From an uncultured Hyphomicrobiaceae bacterium (GTDB taxonomy: Bacteria > Pseudomonadota > Alphaproteobacteria > Rhizobiales > CALHAX01), in the NCBI GenBank assembly GCA_937931785.1, contig CALHAX010000096.1, positions 1-42,421 of the forward strand: a stretch of 42,421 nucleotides of DNA. The letters run 5' to 3'. Under the pieces are notes generated by a model. It was not told where the DNA came from, did no database searches, and saw only the letters and a list, made by a program, of their open reading frames with translations. The translations under genes and the position numbers were made by a program. The first letter of the stretch is position 1. Every line of letters begins with the position of its first letter. This document shows, piece after piece, positions 35,047-42,421 of this stretch.

Positions 35047-35382
35047 CTAATATATGAGATCGTGCAACACTGAGTGACCTTCAAACACGTCGATCCCCAG
35101 GGATGACTTCAAGACGTAGAGGCCGACAACACCACCACCCAACAGCATCAAGGATGCGCACACAAGGAACAATAACACGAGGACGACTTTCAGAACGTAT
35201 GTTGAAAAGGAGCGTAGTTGATCGTCCGCAATCACTCTATGCATGGCTCTCTGATCACATCCGGACAAAAAAACAAAATAAATTTGTTGCCCGAAAATGC
35301 TCATGCTTATGCGATAATCTATTGAATGCTCAGTCGTTAGCGGCAACGGTTCGTTCCCATCGATGACTGTGTATTTTAACAT
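35047..35382 (-). CDS. Small membrane protein, hypothetical (111 aa)
   Basis: The frame encodes one clear membrane segment (KVVLVLLFLVCASLMLLGGGVVGLYVL) near the C-terminus after a polar N-terminal part with RVIADDQLRSFSTY. ATG 35382 has a purine-rich AAAAAGAA upstream; an ATG at 35322 is an alternative. It might be a small accessory of the polysaccharide locus or non-coding; I recognise no family. Confidence 0.35.
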   Translation of the reverse strand: MLKYTVIDGNEPLPLTTEHSIDYRISMSIFGQQIYFVFLSGCDQRAMHRVIADDQLRSFSTYVLKVVLVLLFLVCASLMLLGGGVVGLYVLKSSLGIDVFEGHSVLHDLIY

Positions 35383-35942
35383 CGTTCTTTTTGTATTCTC
35401 CGAATAATTCATCCTTGCTGACAGGCGACATTTGCAAGGCGGCGTGCCGGATACTTTCTTGGTCGAGTAGTTGGTGCTAACAATGCCCATGATCTGAAGA
35501 TCCGAATTGACGACCTAATACGACTATGGCTTCGTTGGCTTGTGATTCCAAAAACCGAAAGCAATTTGTTGTTGAAGTTTGCACAATAACATCTGCGTGT
35601 TGAAGAGGTATGAATAGTCAAATATGCTGCTCAGCATTGTGTTGACAATTTATATGCACGTGCTGACGCACTGTGTTGGTGTAGCTGCAAAGTGCGAGAC
35701 TAAAACGCGCCCAAACACAAACCTTTTATCGATCAAATCCGCCGATAAGCGAACCGTTCTTGCTCGCACAACCTCTGGGATTTTCGCTCCCTCTGGCACC
35801 ATGAATACTCGCATTGGCTGGAATTCAGAGGTGAGGGACGGATGTTATCTAACCAGATGCGAAACCAAGGAAGTGTGCTCCAGTCCCCGTCGCGCACGGT
35901 TTCTATGAGAAACATGGAATCCGTTTGCAACCTGCCGTTGAA
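35383..35942. other. Gene-poor stretch before the Wza-type gene
   Basis: No convincing gene on either strand. Short frames of 60-95 residues occur but have no recognisable domain, membrane segment or ribosome binding site. With 34478-35046 this makes more than 1 kb of non-coding DNA within the polysaccharide locus, which suggests lost genes. Confidence 0.3.
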
Positions 35943-37259
35943 TTATAATGGTTTCAGCGCGTGCACGGGAAAGATCGCGCTGTTCAATAGTGAAAGCACA
36001 TCCCGGAATTCGGTGACAGCACTGTCATAACAGGCGATCGAATCGTCTGGCATCAGGTACGGATTGATCGTATCCCGATCGGCGCTCCGAACCAGATCCT
36101 CAATGGATCGCTGGATTACTTCTGTTTCCCGTGTTTTGGGATTCCGACTGATCAGAACAGCGTACCGCCTCGCGTTCGTTGAATACGCGCCACCAACGCA
36201 GTTGGCCTGCACAAGTCCCTGGAGCAAACGAGTGCCATAAGGCACACCGCCTGCAAGGTTCGGGTTCTGTGCGGAACTGGAATTGTTCAATGCGGGAGCA
36301 GTCAGGTTTGACGTGAAAACACGAATGCCGCGCCTTGTGATCTGCGATGGTCGGACCAGCGCTGACTGAAAGCAACCAGCTTCTCCGACCTCGATGTGAT
36401 CGCCTTCGATCAACGGTAAATCATTAACTGGGGCACCGGTTATCGCACCACGCCAATTCAATTTGTACGTCTTGCCGTTTCGGATCACCCTTATATTTGA
36501 AAGATCCGCGTCCGGTCGAACACCTCCTGCGGACAACACGGCTTCAGGAAGGAAACGTCCGAGGGGATTGTCACCAATTTTGCTGACCGCCGTAGCAAGT
36601 TTATCGGACGGTTTGATGTGGTTGATGGAATAACGACCAGGAGCGAAAACAGCCCCAGACACTGAAACGTTGATAGCTGCATATTGAATCGGACGAACGG
36701 TGATCCGGCTTGCCCCCGGAAAAAACATTTCCCTTCTTGCCAAAGCCGCGTCAATTCTCTTTGTAAGCTGGGCGTTAGTCAAACCAACCGCTTTGATGCT
36801 CCCCACATATGGCAATATAACAGAACCATCTACGTTGATCACGTAGTCGCCAGAAAACTCGGGAGAATCTGGTATGAAGATATTGAATCGATCTCCGGAA
36901 GAATATTGCATCGGGGGCACTCTGCGTTTCGCTCGCCAGGACTCGCTGGACGATGTCGGCATGATGAACGAGGAGTCGCCTGCCTGCGCGCACATGGAGT
37001 TCGTGTAGCTCAGCTCATCGACGGCCCTACGCGACGATGCTGTGGACTGTTCAGCGCTATAGAGTTTGGCACTGTAGTTGTTTGGCACCGCAGAACTAAC
37101 GCATGCGGCCAAGAGAACAGCGGGTGAAATCGTTACAATCCCGCTAACAAATGCCCCACGATGCAATGCCGTAGCGCTTTTAAGACGCACCACTTTTGTC
37201 CGTTCGACGCGACGCGCAGAAGCGGTACTCCGATTACTCAAAAACACAACCGACCCCAT
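35943..37259 (-). CDS. Polysaccharide export protein, Wza/GumB-type lipoprotein
   Basis: A 438-residue outer-membrane secretin for polysaccharide. A basic N-terminus leads to a lipobox-like SPAVLLAACVSS, so Cys is the likely lipid-bearing residue after cleavage. The poly_export domain follows: YSSGDRFNIFIPDSPEFSGDYVINVDGSVILPYVGSIKAVGLTNAQLTKRI, in shorter parts GDRF, VINVDGSVILPYVG and LTNAQL, then a SLBB-like segment (INVSVSGAVFAPGRYSIN) and a C-terminal region with a second SLBB-like part. A GTG about 25 codons downstream of 37259 would also give a lipoprotein signal. It works with the Wzz-type protein to move polymer through the outer membrane. Confidence 0.85.
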   Translation of the reverse strand: MGSVVFLSNRSTASARRVERTKVVRLKSATALHRGAFVSGIVTISPAVLLAACVSSAVPNNYSAKLYSAEQSTASSRRAVDELSYTNSMCAQAGDSSFIMPTSSSESWRAKRRVPPMQYSSGDRFNIFIPDSPEFSGDYVINVDGSVILPYVGSIKAVGLTNAQLTKRIDAALARREMFFPGASRITVRPIQYAAINVSVSGAVFAPGRYSINHIKPSDKLATAVSKIGDNPLGRFLPEAVLSAGGVRPDADLSNIRVIRNGKTYKLNWRGAITGAPVNDLPLIEGDHIEVGEAGCFQSALVRPSQITRRGIRVFTSNLTAPALNNSSSAQNPNLAGGVPYGTRLLQGLVQANCVGGAYSTNARRYAVLISRNPKTRETEVIQRSIEDLVRSADRDTINPYLMPDDSIACYDSAVTEFRDVLSLLNSAIFPVHALKPL

Positions 37260-37466
37260 AACAACGGTGCAATTTGCCCGTTATTTTAGTTACTTCTCTC
37301 ACCCAAGCGGTTTCCAGTGGTCACGGAAATCCATGCTCTTTGCTCGGATTTCCCTGGCTGTTCTCCCCTTGCACGTGCCCCGACGGCAAATGGAGGCAAA
37401 GAGAAAAAAGACGTGCACCCCTCAAGCAGCACAGGCACAGGAGAACACAAACGGTTTTCAATTCAA

Positions 37467-39335
37467 TTAATACGCGTTCTTGTGAATTAATCCGTATACG
37501 GGGGTCATCAACAGGATACGCATATCCAGCAATGGGGACCAATTCTGGATGTACCAAAGGTCGTGGCTCACCCGTTGTTCCATGGAAGAAATATCGGGTG
37601 TTTCACCACGTAGACCGCAGACTTGAGCCCATCCGGAAATACCTGGTTTTACCAGGTTCCGCATATCGTAACTCTCTATCAGGTCACCGTAGTACTCGTT
37701 GTGAGCAACTGCGTGAGGCCGTGGACCTATAAGGGACATGCTTCCGTTGAGTACGTTTATCAGTTGCGGCAGTTCGTCGATGCTGGTTTTACGTAACAGA
37801 CGACCGACGCGTGTCACACGCACGTCATCCTTGCTGGCCTGCTTTAGGTCCTCATTTCCTTCAGCGACAAACATTGTGCGGAATTTCCAGACAACGATAG
37901 TACGTCCACCAAGACCATGTCTGCGCTGACGAAAGAACACCGGTCCGGGGCTGTCGAGTTTGATTGCAGCCGCTATCAAGGCCAATAATGGTGACAAAAC
38001 CACAAGCATCACAGCTGACAAACAACGATCGAAGAGCGTCTTGTAGAGCTGCCCCCATTGGGCGACAGGTCGAGACTGGACTCGCATCATTGTCATGTTG
38101 TTGTGCCAACCAAGTTTGAAGTTAGCTATTTTTGCTCCCTCGCATTTCAGATCATTGTCCAGTTCGATAAAAACATCTACTGGAAGATGTTTGAATTTCC
38201 GAGCAATCATTGCCACGCGTTCTTTAGCCTGCTTCGGAATTGTAATCACGATGTCGTCAACTTCACCGTTACGGGCCAATTCCACCAGATCGGTACTGAG
38301 GCCTGAAACCGGAACACCAAAGAGCTTCTGCCGGGACGGCGTATCACGATCGTCGAACAGACCGACAAATCGGATAGCATCTCCGCCATTGACAATTTTG
38401 TTGAATGTTACCTGGCTTGCCTTCGTGGCGCCGTATACGGCAACCCTGCGCCGCATACCCGGAGCCAGAAGATCCGGGCCAAAAGACGAAGCAAATTCCC
38501 GGCATTTCTGCACGCCAAGCCTCGCAAGAAACTCGGCATTTCCCAGGATGTAGCGTTTCGCCAGACGACGCGGCTCAAGCAAGAGCCTCCAAGCCCATTC
38601 AAACCCTACCTGGCGAACAACCAGCGGAGCCCGCTTGATCCGGCCCGAGTAGTAGTCAAACAGTCCGCCAACCGCGAGTACGGTCGGGGTCTTGATCCGA
38701 TGGCGGTTCCTCGCGACCCATTCTTCCTGCAGAGGCACTCCGAGACCGACCAGGAGAATACCGGCACCGCTCTCGTTGATTTCAGCGATGATACGATCTT
38801 CGTGCGCATTATCCTCGAAGAACCCGGGATGCGTTCCAGCAATGTTCAAGTCTTTCACGGCGCGTACCATGCGCTTTCCACAAACAGAGGCAACACGATC
38901 GCTTCCGCCCAGTAGATAGAGCGATACATTCTCGGCAGCCGCCTTTTGGCACAGAACAGGGAACAGGTCAGTCCCGTTCACATTATCCTGCAACTCGAAG
39001 CCGAACGTCTTTGCCGCCATTCGCATGCCCGATCCATCCGCAAACAACCGGTCGAATTTCGAGAGCGCATTTGAATAACTCGTTGAACGATGTAACACAT
39101 TAACACAATGCGCGTTGATGAATCCAACAGTCGTTGTCATCTGGCACCGGGCTTGGAGAACAATCCATTCCGCCGCTTCCAGAATTGTTGAGTCGTGAAG
39201 CTCTAACCCGAACAATTCTACGCGGTCGTTGAGCCTCGGTGACACAAATTTGTGTTCAGATTTATGCCCGAACCACCCAGCACTTCTACGACCAAGCGGA
39301 GCAGCAAGCCAACCCGCAGTGTTTTCTGAAGACAT
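37467..39335 (-). CDS. Fused WecG/TagA-type glycosyltransferase and phosphoglycosyl transferase (WcaJ-like)
   Basis: A 622-residue fusion. Residues 40-270 form a WecG/TagA/CpsF (GT26) glycosyltransferase: [19 protein letters not shown]-like [24 protein letters not shown] and [17 protein letters not shown]. Residues 297-420 are a Rossmann-like domain ([13 protein letters not shown]) as in WcaJ. Residues 430-622 are the phosphoglycosyl transferase: a re-entrant helix [23 protein letters not shown], then [30 protein letters not shown] with the catalytic Asp-Glu. The usual four-helix N-terminal part of WcaJ is replaced by the WecG domain. One polypeptide would thus start the lipid-linked unit and add the second sugar. 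ATG 39335 is preferred to GTG 39344. Confidence 0.9.
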   Translation of the reverse strand: MSSENTAGWLAAPLGRRSAGWFGHKSEHKFVSPRLNDRVELFGLELHDSTILEAAEWIVLQARCQMTTTVGFINAHCVNVLHRSTSYSNALSKFDRLFADGSGMRMAAKTFGFELQDNVNGTDLFPVLCQKAAAENVSLYLLGGSDRVASVCGKRMVRAVKDLNIAGTHPGFFEDNAHEDRIIAEINESGAGILLVGLGVPLQEEWVARNRHRIKTPTVLAVGGLFDYYSGRIKRAPLVVRQVGFEWAWRLLLEPRRLAKRYILGNAEFLARLGVQKCREFASSFGPDLLAPGMRRRVAVYGATKASQVTFNKIVNGGDAIRFVGLFDDRDTPSRQKLFGVPVSGLSTDLVELARNGEVDDIVITIPKQAKERVAMIARKFKHLPVDVFIELDNDLKCEGAKIANFKLGWHNNMTMMRVQSRPVAQWGQLYKTLFDRCLSAVMLVVLSPLLALIAAAIKLDSPGPVFFRQRRHGLGGRTIVVWKFRTMFVAEGNEDLKQASKDDVRVTRVGRLLRKTSIDELPQLINVLNGSMSLIGPRPHAVAHNEYYGDLIESYDMRNLVKPGISGWAQVCGLRGETPDISSMEQRVSHDLWYIQNWSPLLDMRILLMTPVYGLIHKNAY

Positions 39336-39648
39336 ATCACCCACCCCATACCGAGACGCTTTGCGCGCTTCTGTGCAAAACTTACGGGTGAGACCTAAGA
39401 ATTTTTACTCCAAATTACGTACAATTTTACCGAACGACCCAACTAGGGATCTGATGTGAAATATCCCTTCAACTCAATGTCACATAGCGACTTCAGGATA
39501 TCTTCGTCCAAGGGGCGTTCCCAAGCCATCGTTTAACCTCGTCATTGGGAACTGAATTTCCTCGTGTTACTGCGACAAGACAAACGTAATAAATTTCTGT
39601 CCATAGTCAGGACATCTTTCAAACCAACGGACGTGGAGTAGGGTTGGT
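39336..39648. promoter_or_regulatory. Divergent promoter region, fused glycosyltransferase and pgi
   Basis: A 313-bp AT-rich space between two divergent genes. It must hold both promoters, but I see no clear sigma-70 consensus or operator. No gene was found in it. Confidence 0.3.
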
Positions 39649-41322
39649 ATGTATTTCCCGAAGACCGATGAAGCGAATGTGTCCGCTCCACTTCCGGTGT
39701 CCTGTTGGGATCTCCTTGAACGTCATTACGCCAATCGGAAGCCTGTCGACATACGCGAGCTCAACAGCATCCCGGGTCGGTTCGACCGGCTCTCATGCTC
39801 CATCCAAAATCTCACCTTCGACTACTCAAAAACATCCATGGATGAGCGGAGCCTCGATCTTCTGCTTGACCTGGTCAATGAATGTCGCGTTCTTCAAAAG
39901 CGTGACGAAATGTTTTCCGGCGCAGCGATAAACACGTCGGAGCAGCGCGCTGTCATGCACACGGCGCTTCGAAATCAGACCGCAGATCAAGTGTTGGTCG
40001 ACGGCCACGATGTGATGCCTTCGATCCGCGGCACGTTACAACGCATGAAGAAGCTATGTGATCAGTTGCACAGCGGCCAGTTGAGGACAGCGACGGGCGA
40101 GCACTTTACTGACGTGATCAATATCGGGATCGGCGGTTCGGATCTGGGGCCGATGATGGCGACACGCGCACTCACACCGTACCATCAAGGTCTAAAAGTA
40201 CACTTCGTATCCAACGTCGACAGTGCTCACATAAACGACACCCTGAAAGAGCTCGATCCAACGCGTACGCTCGTCATCGTCGCTTCCAAGACGTTCAAAA
40301 CCATCGAAACGATGACGAACGCGAATGTTGCGAAGTCTTGGTTGCAACAGGCATTGGATGGGAATGCCAGCGATCATCTGATTGCGGTCTCGTCGGCAGT
40401 GGAACGAGCGGTAAGATTTGGTGTCGCATCTGAGCGCATTTTTTCATTCAGCGATTGGGTTGGTGGACGATACTCCATATGGGGGCCTGTCGGCCTCCCC
40501 CTGATGTTGGCAATAGGGTCTTCGCATTTTGATGCGTTTCTCCGCGGTGCCTTCGAAATGGATGACCATTTCCGCAACTCAGATCCCGCCGATAACATCC
40601 CGATCCTTTTGGCACTAGTAGGCATTTGGCATCGCAACATCTGTGGTTACGGCTCGCGTGCGCTCCTCCCCTATGATCAGCGACTGCAGCGCTTGCCGGC
40701 ATACGTTCAACAACTCGACATGGAAAGTAACGGCAAGAGCCGGAACAAGTTTGGCCGGCTGGTGCAACGAGAGACAGGACCGCTCGTGTGGGGTGAACCC
40801 GGTACGAATGGTCAACACGCCTTCTATCAATGGCTTCACCAGGGCACCACGATCGTGCCATGCGAGTTTCTTGTTGCAGCAGAGAATCACGAACCCGGAC
40901 TCAAAGGTCAGCAGGATTTGCTTCTTGCCAATTGTTTGGCCCAATCAGAAGCGCTCATGAACGGACGATGCATCACCTCCATTCCTGGCGATCTTCTGGA
41001 GAAAGTTGCAAGAAACACAGAGGCGGGCGTTGCAGAACAACGCACCTGTGATGGCGGACGGCCTTCAACAACGCTTCTGTACAGAAAACTGGACCCAAGT
41101 ACATTGGGCAGATTGCTTGCCCTGTTCGAACATCGTGTATTCGTTGAAGGTTGTATTTGGGGTATTAATTCCTTCGATCAATGGGGTGTCGAGCTTGGCA
41201 AAGAGCTCGCAACAAAGCTTCTGCCAATGATTAGGGGAGGCGATGCGTCGAGCAAAGATGAATCGACGCGTGGATTGATCGCTGCCGTTGGTGCCTTACG
41301 GACCAACGCAGCCATACTGTGA
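39649..41322 (+). CDS. pgi: Glucose-6-phosphate isomerase
   Basis: A 557-residue enzyme of the long PGI family, converting glucose-6-phosphate and fructose-6-phosphate. It has NIGIGGSDLGPMMATRAL for phosphate binding, VASKTFKTIETMTNA, the SIWGPVGLPLMLAIG loop, GEPGTNGQHAFYQWLHQGT (about residue 385, catalytic Glu/His) and FDQWGVELGKELA (about 518, catalytic Lys). Its position next to polysaccharide genes suggests it could help balance hexose phosphates for nucleotide sugars, but it is a central enzyme and might be only a neighbour. ATG 39649 follows GTGGAGTAGGG. Confidence 0.95.
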   Translation: MYFPKTDEANVSAPLPVSCWDLLERHYANRKPVDIRELNSIPGRFDRLSCSIQNLTFDYSKTSMDERSLDLLLDLVNECRVLQKRDEMFSGAAINTSEQRAVMHTALRNQTADQVLVDGHDVMPSIRGTLQRMKKLCDQLHSGQLRTATGEHFTDVINIGIGGSDLGPMMATRALTPYHQGLKVHFVSNVDSAHINDTLKELDPTRTLVIVASKTFKTIETMTNANVAKSWLQQALDGNASDHLIAVSSAVERAVRFGVASERIFSFSDWVGGRYSIWGPVGLPLMLAIGSSHFDAFLRGAFEMDDHFRNSDPADNIPILLALVGIWHRNICGYGSRALLPYDQRLQRLPAYVQQLDMESNGKSRNKFGRLVQRETGPLVWGEPGTNGQHAFYQWLHQGTTIVPCEFLVAAENHEPGLKGQQDLLLANCLAQSEALMNGRCITSIPGDLLEKVARNTEAGVAEQRTCDGGRPSTTLLYRKLDPSTLGRLLALFEHRVFVEGCIWGINSFDQWGVELGKELATKLLPMIRGGDASSKDESTRGLIAAVGALRTNAAIL

Positions 41323-41470
41323 AGTCTGAAGTGTCTATTCTAAAGGTACAGTCCAGAGATCGTACTTTCGACATCACTTAGGGAACCTCTAAGTAGGGCA
41401 ACATTTCTCTGATTGGCACACAACAGCGTATCGCATGTGCCGACACTGTTACGGAACCTTTAAGGAGAGC

Positions 41471-42103
41471 ATGATGGCGGTCGCCGTTCAAAGCTCGATG
41501 GAGCCACAGTTCGCAGATTGCCGCTCGGAGCCAGCGGGTGACGACGACAAAGCGCGTCATGAGGCATTCCGGAAGTGGTTTTCGTCCCTCCGGAGTGATC
41601 AAAAGCATGGCCTCCGGTATCCAGAAGAGTTGTTTCCACGGGCCGTCCGGCTACTTCGAGGCAACCGGCTTTACGACTTTAATAGCTTCATTGTCGGTGG
41701 GGCGACGGTCAGTGATAGCTTTAAGACGATTGTGGAAGCAATTGAGCCCGACGTTCACCAGTTTGAGCCGGTGGAAATCCTGCGCAAGGACGGGACACCG
41801 TTTGAAGGACAATACTGGTATTTCGTCATCGCAACAGCCATAGACGCAATCAATCCGGTTCGGGAGGGGGTTTATAAGCGTGGAGGATACGATTTTGCCA
41901 ATCATCCCGAACGTTACTCTTGGGTGATCAAAGCCGGGGGACAAGACAAGCTGGCCTTTTACAAAGACAAGATTGCCGGTCGCGCGGCTTGGCATGACTC
42001 GCGGATGTCCGTTCATGACTTCTGGTCTGATGCACTCCACGATCGCGCGATTGCGGAGGGCATGGAAGGTTGGGCCGTGGCACATCGGTGGGCAGAAATT
42101 TAG
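41471..42103 (+). CDS. DUF1629 / Imm11-type protein
   Basis: A 210-residue soluble protein. Core blocks are FNSFIVGGATVSDSFKTIVEAIEPDVHQFEPVEI in parts: GGATVSDSFK, EPDVHQFEPVEIL, then WYFVIATAIDAI, KDKIAGRAAWHDSRMSV and a C-terminal EGMEGWAVAHRW. This order matches the DUF1629 family, whose members are often immunity proteins (Imm11) for polymorphic toxins. No toxin gene is next to it here. AAGGAGAG stands directly before ATG 41471. It lies just upstream of an IS3-family insertion sequence, which may have cut the locus. Confidence 0.75.
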   Translation: MMAVAVQSSMEPQFADCRSEPAGDDDKARHEAFRKWFSSLRSDQKHGLRYPEELFPRAVRLLRGNRLYDFNSFIVGGATVSDSFKTIVEAIEPDVHQFEPVEILRKDGTPFEGQYWYFVIATAIDAINPVREGVYKRGGYDFANHPERYSWVIKAGGQDKLAFYKDKIAGRAAWHDSRMSVHDFWSDALHDRAIAEGMEGWAVAHRWAEI

Positions 42104-42158
42104 GGGCAAATCATGGACTTTGCATTTACCGGTATCGACCCAGCGTTTTCTGCTCAGG

Positions 42159-42421
42159 TTAAGCGGCTAATGCGAACGCTTCAGCCGGTGTTTTCATATT
42201 GAGCGCCTGGTGAGGGCGCCGGTGGTTGTAGAACTGGATCCAGTCGGCAATGGCGCGGCTGGCATGGGCCAGGCTCTCGCACCGTTGCCGGTGGACGCAT
42301 TGCTCCTTCAGGGATCGTATCAGACGTTCCATCATGCCGTTTTGTTGCGGACAGTGCGGCATGATAAACTCCTGTTTCAGTCCGTAGCTCTTGACCAGAC
42401 GGGTGTAGTGACGACTGGTGA
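42159..42421 (-). mobile_element. IS3-family transposase OrfB, C-terminal part (runs off the window)
   Basis: On the minus strand the frame ends at TAA (42161-42159) and is open to the right edge. It reads YTRLVKSYGLKQEF, then MPHCPQQNGMMERLIRSLK, VHRQRCESLAHASRAIADWI and FYNHRRPHQALNMKTPAEAF. This is the C-terminal end of the DDE integrase core (last catalytic Glu in MMERL) of an IS3-family OrfB. No frameshift is seen in the visible part, so the element may be intact. The element end must lie in 42104-42158; I cannot identify its inverted repeat with one end only. Confidence 0.9.

Overview
The window looks like a chromosomal segment of an alphaproteobacterium, most likely from Hyphomicrobiales (the rhizobial order) or a close relative. 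The main reason is the block thyA-folA-hflK-hflC-DUF2065-degP with serB close by, an arrangement I associate with that group. DUF1127, DUF1272, MttB-family and WYL-regulator genes fit. This assignment is from recalled gene order, not a search.

Region 1 (1-11.5 kb) is mixed metabolism and regulation. It holds the 3' end of an acyl-CoA dehydrogenase gene, a DJ-1/PfpI gene plus a DUF1272 zinc-finger gene divergent from a GlxA/FtrA-type AraC regulator, a small secreted protein, a tRNA-Gln(CUG), and an apparent operon of a ParB-like protein, an MttB-superfamily methyltransferase and a ketopantoate-reductase-like enzyme. A YafY/WYL repressor is divergent from a DUF1127 gene across a conspicuous cluster of TCCTGACA operator-like sites. 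A fatty acid desaturase, an unrecognised acidic protein, a TSUP transporter and a secreted PHB-depolymerase-like esterase follow.

Region 2 (11.7-14 kb) is the most striking gene. It encodes an exported 756-residue protein with a type-I periplasmic binding protein (Venus-flytrap) domain joined to a complete pentameric ligand-gated ion channel module: a beta-rich extracellular domain with the YPFDRQ Pro-loop, then four membrane segments. It looks like a single-gene, small-molecule-gated channel of the inner membrane.

Region 3 (14-22.8 kb) is conserved core: arfB, a class V aminotransferase, serB (with a DxE instead of DxD catalytic motif), degP, DUF2065, hflC, hflK, folA and thyA. HflKC and DegP belong to envelope protein quality control.

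Region 4 (23-25 kb) is one RTX protein that is almost entirely calcium-binding nonapeptide repeats, with no recognisable effector domain and no type I secretion genes beside it.

Region 5 (25-39.3 kb) is a Wzx/Wzy-type exopolysaccharide or capsule locus: pyruvyl transferase, Wzx flippase, Wzy/O-antigen-ligase-like protein, a Wzz-type co-polymerase with a long disordered N-terminus and no kinase domain, two GT2 glycosyltransferases, a Wza-type lipoprotein, and a WecG/TagA-phosphoglycosyltransferase fusion that probably starts the repeat unit. The locus is interrupted by two decayed IS3-family remnants and roughly 2 kb of gene-poor DNA, which points to rearrangement.

Region 6 (39.6 kb to the end) has pgi, which supplies hexose phosphates and may be linked to the polysaccharide genes, then an orphan DUF1629/Imm11-type gene, and an IS3-family transposase running off the right edge.
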